A DNA stretch of 64,000 bases from an uncultured Pseudomonadales bacterium. GTDB taxonomy: Bacteria > Pseudomonadota > Gammaproteobacteria > Pseudomonadales > Cellvibrionaceae. The DNA is taken from the NCBI GenBank assembly GCA_947494095.1, contig CANLTI010000005.1, forward strand, positions 53,584 to 117,583, read 5' to 3'. The notes below the pieces were generated by a model. That model ran no database searches and was not told the origin of the DNA. It saw only the letters and a program-made list of their open reading frames with translations. The translations under genes and the position numbers were made by a program. How positions within the stretch are numbered: position 1 is the stretch's first letter; each line of letters opens with the position of its first letter. Positions 58,586 to 64,000 of this stretch are shown here, in pieces.

Positions 58586-60196
58586 GTGAAAACCTTTATC
58601 AAAGACAGCAAAATATATTTTAACAAACGTATTGTCAGTATTTTTTTACTCGGGATTGTGAGTGGCCTACCTTGGGTTATGATTGGTTCGGTATTAACTC
58701 TTTGGTTTAAAGAGGCTGGGCTTTCACGTAGCCAAATTGGCTTTGCTGGGCTTATTTTTGCCGTTTATGCCGTCAATTTTTTATGGGCACCGCTTATTGA
58801 CCGGTTTTCACCCAAAAGTTTACTCAAAGCCTTTAGGCCTAACATTGACACTCAGGGCGATAAAAAAGGCTGGATCATTACATGCCAAGCCATTATTGCA
58901 CTATGCTGCCTAGGCTGTAGTTTTTACAGCCCAAGCAATGCCGCCGAAACAATTATTGCGCTGGCATTGATATTGGCACTGGCCTCTGCCACGCAAGATA
59001 TCGCCATTGACGGCTACCGCGTGCAAAGCTTTGCGGCAAACCAAACGCAATACATATCGGCTGGCGCCGCCGCCGCTACAGGAGGCTGGTGGACAGGCTA
59101 TGCGGCTATTGGGTTTATTCCTTTATGGCTGTCCGATGTTGGTTGGAGCTGGCCCAGCTTGTATATATTGCTAGGCAGCCTGAGCGCACTTATGTGCTTA
59201 CTGTGCTTTTTTATCCCTGCTCATCACCTAATACACCGTAAGCCATCAGCGGCTAACTTCAACACACCACCTAACAGCTACCCCAAGTGTCAATCGCAGC
59301 GCGAGCAAATACAGCTTCTTCTTTTAATGTGCCTACCTTGGTTGACAGCCTTATGGGCAATCAACCCGCTAGGGTTACCAGCGACCGCAGCCCAAAGCCC
59401 ATGGTTTATTCCAACGGTTATTGCCTTCGAGTTCATAGTGTTTAGTTACATTTTATACACTTTAGGGCAATTACCCACAAGCCATGAGCCACCCAATAGC
59501 TCATTAGACAAAATGCTCGCGAATATTTATCAGACACTCATTTTACCGCTTCGCCATTTTTTTGTAAGCAACGGAACGCGCATTGCTATAGGCCTGCTCA
59601 GCTTTATCTTTTTATTCAAAATAGGTGAAGCCTTTTTAGGGCGCATGTCGATTTTGTTTTACAAAGAAATTGGCTTTAGCACCACACAAATCGCCACCTA
59701 CTCCAAAATGCTTACGTGGATTGTCACCATGATTGCGGTTATACCTTGCGGCATTTTAAATGCACGCTTTGGCTTACTAAAAGGCTTAATGATTAGTGGG
59801 CTATGCATGGCCGCCAGCAATTTGATTTTTTGCCTATTAGCCATCGCCGGCCCCGTGGAATGGCTTTATGCCACCGCCGTCATTATTGATGGCTTTACTG
59901 CCGCATGGGCAACCGTCGCGTTTATGGCCTTTATTTCACACTTATGCGACCATCGCTTTTCTTCTACGCAATACGCCTTATTGGCCTCCCTAGGCAGCCT
60001 TGGACGCACACTTTTATCGAGTAATAGCGGCTTACTGGTTGACTTACTCAATGGCAATTGGGCGCTATTTTTTGCCATTACAGCGCTAATGGTCACCCCA
60101 AGTTTAATGCTCCTTTGGCAACTCAAAGACAAAATACAAGCCCTTACACCCACACCACCTCCTAAGGAGCAAGGAAAAACACATGATGTAATGTAA
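58586..60196 (+). CDS. AmpG-like MFS permease
   Basis: This is a 536-residue transporter with 12-14 helices. FLLGIVSGLPWVMIGSVLTLWFKEAGLS, YAVNFLWAPLIDRF and ASATQDIAIDGYRVQ match AmpG, which imports anhydromuropeptides for cell-wall recycling and beta-lactamase induction. It starts at a GTG. The stop codon TAA lies inside the GTAAC end of a miniature element, so insertion of that element probably fixed the present C-terminus (KTHDVM). The true cargo is inferred. Confidence 0.83.
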   Translation: MKTFIKDSKIYFNKRIVSIFLLGIVSGLPWVMIGSVLTLWFKEAGLSRSQIGFAGLIFAVYAVNFLWAPLIDRFSPKSLLKAFRPNIDTQGDKKGWIITCQAIIALCCLGCSFYSPSNAAETIIALALILALASATQDIAIDGYRVQSFAANQTQYISAGAAAATGGWWTGYAAIGFIPLWLSDVGWSWPSLYILLGSLSALMCLLCFFIPAHHLIHRKPSAANFNTPPNSYPKCQSQREQIQLLLLMCLPWLTALWAINPLGLPATAAQSPWFIPTVIAFEFIVFSYILYTLGQLPTSHEPPNSSLDKMLANIYQTLILPLRHFFVSNGTRIAIGLLSFIFLFKIGEAFLGRMSILFYKEIGFSTTQIATYSKMLTWIVTMIAVIPCGILNARFGLLKGLMISGLCMAASNLIFCLLAIAGPVEWLYATAVIIDGFTAAWATVAFMAFISHLCDHRFSSTQYALLASLGSLGRTLLSSNSGLLVDLLNGNWALFFAITALMVTPSLMLLWQLKDKIQALTPTPPPKEQGKTHDVM

Positions 60197-60412
60197 CTAT
60201 TCAGCTCAACTGACAAACCTCACCTGATAGGGTGCTGATAGGTTATTTGCTGGGCATTTAAGCGCCGGGTCTTGCAGGGAAAGCAAGGGTTAGACAGTAC
60301 ACCAGCATAAGGATATGCAAGATTAGACTTTACAGGAGCACAAAGTCGAGGAGCACAAAGTCGCAGATGCCTTGAGCGATCCAGTCAATAATTCATTAGC
60401 GCTCATTCACGT
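60193..60412 (+). mobile_element. Copy of the GTAAC-ended miniature element at the 3' end of the MFS gene
   Basis: It begins GTAACTATTCAGCTCAACTG and carries the whole family core (CCTGATAGGGTGCTGATAG, GCGCCGGGTCTTGCAGGG, GGATATGCAAGATTAGACTT, ATTCATTAGCGCTC). The right end is worn (TTCACGTCTACC). The stop codon of the MFS gene is bases 2-4 of the element. Confidence 0.82.
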
Positions 60413-60504
60413 CTACCAAAAATCTTATCGGCAAGAAGGCTTGGCAACTGCTATAAACTGTTCTAGACTCACTAAAAATCAATTACATGTAATAGGGGTT
60501 TGTT

Positions 60505-61101
60505 ATGGGTAGCTCAGGTTTAACCACACTGGCCATTCTTGTGGCTTTTGCACTGTACTGTATTTACATTTTTAACAACTTAGTCAAGCTCAAAAATCAG
60601 TTTGAAAATGGCTTTTCTCAAATTGAGGTGCAACTCAAGCGCCGTTACGACCTCATTCCCAACCTTGTTGAAACAGCCAAGGCCTACCTCAAACACGAAA
60701 GCGAAACCCTAGAGGCCGTTGTAAAAGCCCGCAATGCCGCAGCCACTGAGCTCAGTGCCGCAAGCCAAAACCCCGGAGACAGCGGTCAAATTCAAGCATT
60801 AGCCGGTGCCGAAGGAATTTTAGGTCAAGCCATGGGACGCTTCAATATGGTTATGGAGGCCCATCCCGAGCTAAAAGCTAACACCACAATGATGCAATTA
60901 ACCGAAGAGCTATCCTCAACCGAAAACCGTGTGAGCTTTGCTCGCCAAGCCTTTAATGATGCAGTCATGAGCTACAATATTTTTCGCGAAAGCTTCCCAG
61001 CCAATATTTTTGCAGGTCTTTTTGGGCATAATAAAAAAGCGGCACTACTAGAGTTTGAAGACAGCGCCCAAATAGCTCAAGCCCCTAAGGTTTCCTTTTA
61101 A
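60505..61101 (+). CDS. lemA: LemA family protein
   Basis: This is a 198-residue membrane-anchored helical-bundle protein. One N-terminal helix (TTLAILVAFALYCIYIF) leads to NLVKLKNQFENGFSQIEVQLKRRYDLIPNLVETAKAY, the family signature, and later ENRVSFARQAFNDAVMSYN with FPANIFAGLFG. LemA proteins are often paired with an M48 protease, as here (43 bases downstream). The role is not well understood. Confidence 0.94.
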   Translation: MGSSGLTTLAILVAFALYCIYIFNNLVKLKNQFENGFSQIEVQLKRRYDLIPNLVETAKAYLKHESETLEAVVKARNAAATELSAASQNPGDSGQIQALAGAEGILGQAMGRFNMVMEAHPELKANTTMMQLTEELSSTENRVSFARQAFNDAVMSYNIFRESFPANIFAGLFGHNKKAALLEFEDSAQIAQAPKVSF

Positions 61102-61144
61102 ATAAGGCCATAACGCTAAAACACACACTCACCATGAGCTGCCT

Positions 61145-63103
61145 ATGAATTTTTTTGAACATCAAGATAAGGCTCGCAAGCAAAGCACCCGCCTTTTATT
61201 TTTGTTTTTACTGGCAGTCAGTGCTGTTGTTTTTTTTACAGCTATAGTGATTACAGGGACGCTCACTTACTTCCAGACTCAAGGTTTTTTGAGTAACGCC
61301 AGCAGCCACATGGGTTATTGGACAGCCTTGCTGCACAACCCAATACTGCTTTGGAGCCTGTTAGGAACATTGATCTTTATTGTTTTAGGTAGCACTTTTA
61401 AGGCGCTGCAACTGGGCGGCAACGGCATTCAAGTTGCTCTCGCAATGAATGGCAAGCATGTACACCCCGACACGCATAACCCCGATCATCAAAAGCTTTT
61501 AAATATAATCACCGAGATGGCACTTGCCTCGGGCAACCCTGTACCTAAAGTATTTGTGATGCCAGGCGCCGCCATTAATGCTTTTGCCGCTGGCTTTAAT
61601 CGCCATCAAACGGTTGTTGCTGTCACCGAAGGCGCCCTGACACAGTTAAATCGTGACGAGCTGCAAGGTGTTATTGCACACGAGTTTAGCCATATTAATT
61701 TTGGCGATGTGAAAATCAATATGCGTATCGTCGCTTTATTGCATGGTATTTTACTGATAGGAATTATAGGCCGTTATATTGCTTGGGGTAGCTACGGCAA
61801 CTATAGTTACCGCTCAAACTCACGGCGCAGCGGCAAACAAGCCGGCCTAGGTTTTGCACTCATGGCGATAGGCTTTACAGGTACCTTTTTTGGCAATTTA
61901 ATTAAAGCGGCCGTTAGCCGCCAGCGTGAATATTTAGCCGATGCCGCAGCGGTGCAATTTACCCGCAACCCCGATGGCATTGCCAACGCCTTAAAAAAAA
62001 TTGCCCAAGGACCAAGCTCCACCTTAGAGTCCTCACACGCAGAAGAATTTAGTCACTTTTACTTTTCAAGCTTGCGCCTGACAGGAGTTCAGAATTTTTT
62101 TAGTGGCCTATTTGCTACGCACCCCGAAATAGATAAACGCATAGAGCGCCTAGGTCACACACTCACATTCAATACGCATAATTCGCCTCACGGATCTACA
62201 CGCGCTAATAGTCAGGCTATGGGGCTTACTGGAGCTATCGAGATCACACCTGCAAGTACAGGCGATATTATTGATCAAAATACACCAAATCAGCCCCCAC
62301 CGGCACAATATTCTACGTTAAAAGCCAGCAATATTATCAACAGTATTGGCAACCCAACACACAGTAACTTAGCCGCCGCTCAGGCTCATCTGGCTTCATT
62401 ACCGGCCATATTAATTGACGCTTGCAGCAACCCCTTTAGTGCGCGCGCATTAGTTTATGGTTTATTAATTGAGGCCACCAATAAAAATTACCATAGCGCT
62501 CAACTCGACCACTTAAACATTAATACTCACCCTGAAACATTTAGAACACTGCATCAATTACAACCTGCCATCAAACAGCTCAGCCCACAAAACTTTCACC
62601 CATTACTACTCTTAGCCGAGCCTGCATTACAAGATCAATCAACGCAGCAAGCCGCTGTTTTTCAACACTGCGCTAAGGCCTTAATTCAAACAGACAACCA
62701 ATTATCACTGCTCGAATGGGCTATTTACCGCCTAGCTGTTGCGCCGCTTAAGACCCCCAAAAATAAGAGCAACAAAAGCTTAAAAGATTGCCAAAGTGCA
62801 CTCAATGTTTTGTTTTATTACACGCTTAGCCTAACCGAACCCGCACAGCGCGCACCACTTTTAACGCAAGCTGAAAAGCACTTACGACTCAAAATAACCA
62901 AACCCCAAAAAGTATCACTCAATGCACTAGATAGTGCAATGAACAGCATTACCCAACTCAAACCCCTCAGCAAGCCCGCACTCATTAAAGCCCTTATAGC
63001 CTGCATTATAGGCGATGGAAAAGTCACCGAAGAAGAGACCACACTACTGCGTATGGTCGCGCTGATTTTAGATTGCCCAATACCCGAACGCTTTGGGTTT
63101 TAG
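61145..63103 (+). CDS. M48 family zinc metalloprotease with TerB-like C-terminus
   Basis: The N-terminal half is an HtpX-like M48 peptidase: two membrane helices (about 18-45 and 65-85) and the zinc site HEFSH (His179 to His183). A third and fourth helix follow, and the third ligand Glu lies in SRQREYLADAAAVQF. The second half (about 350-652) is unlike HtpX; its last 40 residues (ALIKALIACIIGDGKVTEEE, then LLRMVALILDCP) look like a TerB-type helical domain. It pairs with LemA, suggesting envelope protein quality control. Confidence 0.88.
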   Translation: MNFFEHQDKARKQSTRLLFLFLLAVSAVVFFTAIVITGTLTYFQTQGFLSNASSHMGYWTALLHNPILLWSLLGTLIFIVLGSTFKALQLGGNGIQVALAMNGKHVHPDTHNPDHQKLLNIITEMALASGNPVPKVFVMPGAAINAFAAGFNRHQTVVAVTEGALTQLNRDELQGVIAHEFSHINFGDVKINMRIVALLHGILLIGIIGRYIAWGSYGNYSYRSNSRRSGKQAGLGFALMAIGFTGTFFGNLIKAAVSRQREYLADAAAVQFTRNPDGIANALKKIAQGPSSTLESSHAEEFSHFYFSSLRLTGVQNFFSGLFATHPEIDKRIERLGHTLTFNTHNSPHGSTRANSQAMGLTGAIEITPASTGDIIDQNTPNQPPPAQYSTLKASNIINSIGNPTHSNLAAAQAHLASLPAILIDACSNPFSARALVYGLLIEATNKNYHSAQLDHLNINTHPETFRTLHQLQPAIKQLSPQNFHPLLLLAEPALQDQSTQQAAVFQHCAKALIQTDNQLSLLEWAIYRLAVAPLKTPKNKSNKSLKDCQSALNVLFYYTLSLTEPAQRAPLLTQAEKHLRLKITKPQKVSLNALDSAMNSITQLKPLSKPALIKALIACIIGDGKVTEEETTLLRMVALILDCPIPERFGF

Positions 63104-63290
63104 GTATAAAAAGACGAGGGCACGAAAACCTAAGTTATAGATGATATATCAACGCCCCTCAATCAGAATTCGGCATCGTCCGGGGTCGTGCTTGCTCATA
63201 GTGCACCTTTTTAAATAGTGAAGTGATTTTAACACCTATTAATGGGTGACTAGATTTAGGTTGCCATAACAAGCCTTTAATTTAGCCTAA

Positions 63291-63660
63291 GCCGTCAAGC
63301 AACAAACCGCACTACAATCTATTCGCCAATTTGACCTACCCCTTAAGCCATTACTTAACTTTGAAGGCAGCCTTAAAAACACTGAACAATCAGGGATTAT
63401 TTTTGGGCTAGCCGATTATATTGATTTAGTCGATTGGACCGACAGATCTTGAGCATCCTGCTCCCGCTGCATTAGAGAATCCCTTCACGTCGCCGTCCAT
63501 TGGTGATGATAAGCGAGGCGCTATAGCCACACACTTACCACCTATATTAGAGCGCTTAAATATCGATATTGACGCCTGGCTCTTACAAACACAGCATTTT
63601 GAACGTGAATATCAGGCCTTATTCGCCAAGCACAAACAAAGACCCAAGCGCGCCGCCTAA
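63291..63660 (+). pseudogene. Decayed Y1 (HUH) transposase, C-terminal remnant
   Basis: A coding-like remnant of the long IS200-like/Y1 transposase family. One frame reads QSIRQFDLPLKPLLNFEGSL, then FGLADYIDLVDWTDRS, and stops at 63450. The next frame continues to TAA at 63658 with GDDKRGAIATHLPPILERLN and WLLQTQHFERE. The two parts match the usual C-terminus (LVDWTGR, DKRGAI..HL.PIL.RL) with a one-base frameshift near 63444. The catalytic N-terminal half is missing. Family assignment is from the C-terminal pattern only. Confidence 0.65.
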
Positions 63661-63714
63661 AAACCATTTTCAATAACCCCTTCCAGAATCACCTACCATT
63701 ACTCCTGCTCAACC

Positions 63715-63747
63715 AAATAACCCCAAGTTATTAACTTGGGGTTATTT
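63715..63747. terminator. Perfect 16-bp inverted repeat
   Basis: AAATAACCCCAAGTTA and TAACTTGGGGTTATTT are perfect arms with one base between. It could be a two-way hairpin after the transposase remnant; there is no clear T run beyond the arms. Confidence 0.45.
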
Positions 63748-63767
63748 ATGCTTTTTATTAAATTAAT

Positions 63768-63845
63768 GGAAGAAAGAAATGGAAGAAAGCAATGGAAGAA
63801 AGCAATGGAAGAAAGCAATGGAAGAAAGCAATGGAAGAAAGCAAT
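63768..63845. repeat. Six 13-bp tandem repeats
   Basis: GGAAGAAAGCAAT is repeated in tandem six times, the first unit having GGAAGAAAGAAAT. It leads straight into the longer repeats on its right. A minus-strand frame across it is only a by-product of the repeats. Confidence 0.92.
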
Positions 63846-63848
63846 GGA

Positions 63849-63970
63849 AGAAACTGGAAGAAAGGACATCCAAATCAAGCTTCCCAAAAAAATATGGCCA
63901 ACAGAAACTGGAAGAAAGAAACTGGAAGAAAGGACATCCAAATCAAGCTTCCCAAAAAAATATGGCCAAC
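63849..63970. repeat. Long direct repeat (two 54-bp copies, 68-bp period)
   Basis: Two identical 54-base copies (63849-63902 and 63917-63970) begin AGAAACTGGAAGAAAGG and end AAATATGGCCAAC. Both contain the same GGAAGAAA word as the 13-bp array. The sequence ends 30 bases later, so the array may continue beyond the window. Confidence 0.9.
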
Positions 63971-64000
63971 GACAACTCCCATCACTCACTTTCAGCAATC

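Noticed and set aside
63291..63660. Idea that the Y1 transposase remnant mobilised the miniature elements
   Set aside because: HUH/Y1 transposases do not make target duplications, whereas these elements show 8-bp duplications and GTAA inverted ends, which point to a DDE-type enzyme.
63699..63998. Minus-strand frame of 99 codons at the right end
   Set aside because: Its protein is just the translation of the 13-bp and 68-bp tandem repeats, with repeated FFHCFLP-like units.

Overview
The window looks like chromosomal DNA of a marine gammaproteobacterium related to Pseudomonas, probably of the Cellvibrionales/Cellvibrionaceae type. This rests on gene order and gene content, not on a marker gene. 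The smc-zipA-ligA order, the ccm genes next to fliK-like, flhB-like and fliL-like genes, and the dsbB-algQ pair all follow the Pseudomonas pattern. TonB receptors, sodium/solute symporters and sugar catabolism point to a heterotroph living on algal carbohydrate. There is no rRNA, CRISPR array, prophage or intact insertion sequence.

Layout. 1-7.4 kb: lipoprotein, ligA, zipA, smc (minus strand). 7.6-18.2 kb: a cytochrome c maturation cluster split in two. ccmABCDEFG and ccmHI are separated by an unknown secreted protein, the agmatine-to-putrescine genes aguA and aguB, and tRNA-Asp and tRNA-Val. 18.5-21.2 kb: orphan flagellar genes. 21.4-25.7 kb: dsbB, algQ, a WD40 lipoprotein and murJ. 25.7-30.1 kb: a PhoX-like phosphatase behind tandem Pho-box-like repeats, then a di-heme lipoprotein. 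30.1-33.7 kb: gpsA, htpG with a textbook sigma-32 promoter, and a small lipoprotein. 33.8-39.5 kb: an FHA membrane protein coupled to a secreted trypsin-like protease, a rhombosortase-like protease and two envelope proteins.

39.5-53.9 kb is the most interesting part. A minus-strand gene set encodes a TonB receptor, sodium symporter, glycerate 2-kinase, GH63 mannosylglycerate-hydrolase-type enzyme, fructokinase and AGE-family epimerase/isomerase, with a divergent ROK regulator. Together these form a complete predicted route from mannosylglycerate (digeneaside, a red-algal solute) to fructose-6-phosphate and 2-phosphoglycerate. A second module (symporter, SMP-30-like lactonase, GntR regulator) adjoins it; its substrate is unknown.

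54-64 kb: groEL-groES, fxsA, a DUF481 outer-membrane protein, an AmpG-like permease, lemA and an M48 protease with a TerB-like tail. The right end holds a decayed Y1 (HUH) transposase remnant and a tandem-repeat block that runs towards the window edge.

The intergenic regions carry a dispersed miniature element of about 190-235 bp. Its termini are GTAACTATTCAG / CTGAATAGTTAC, and the two best copies are flanked by 8-bp direct repeats. I count about ten copies or fragments. The GTAA ends and 8-bp duplications resemble those of the IS66 family.
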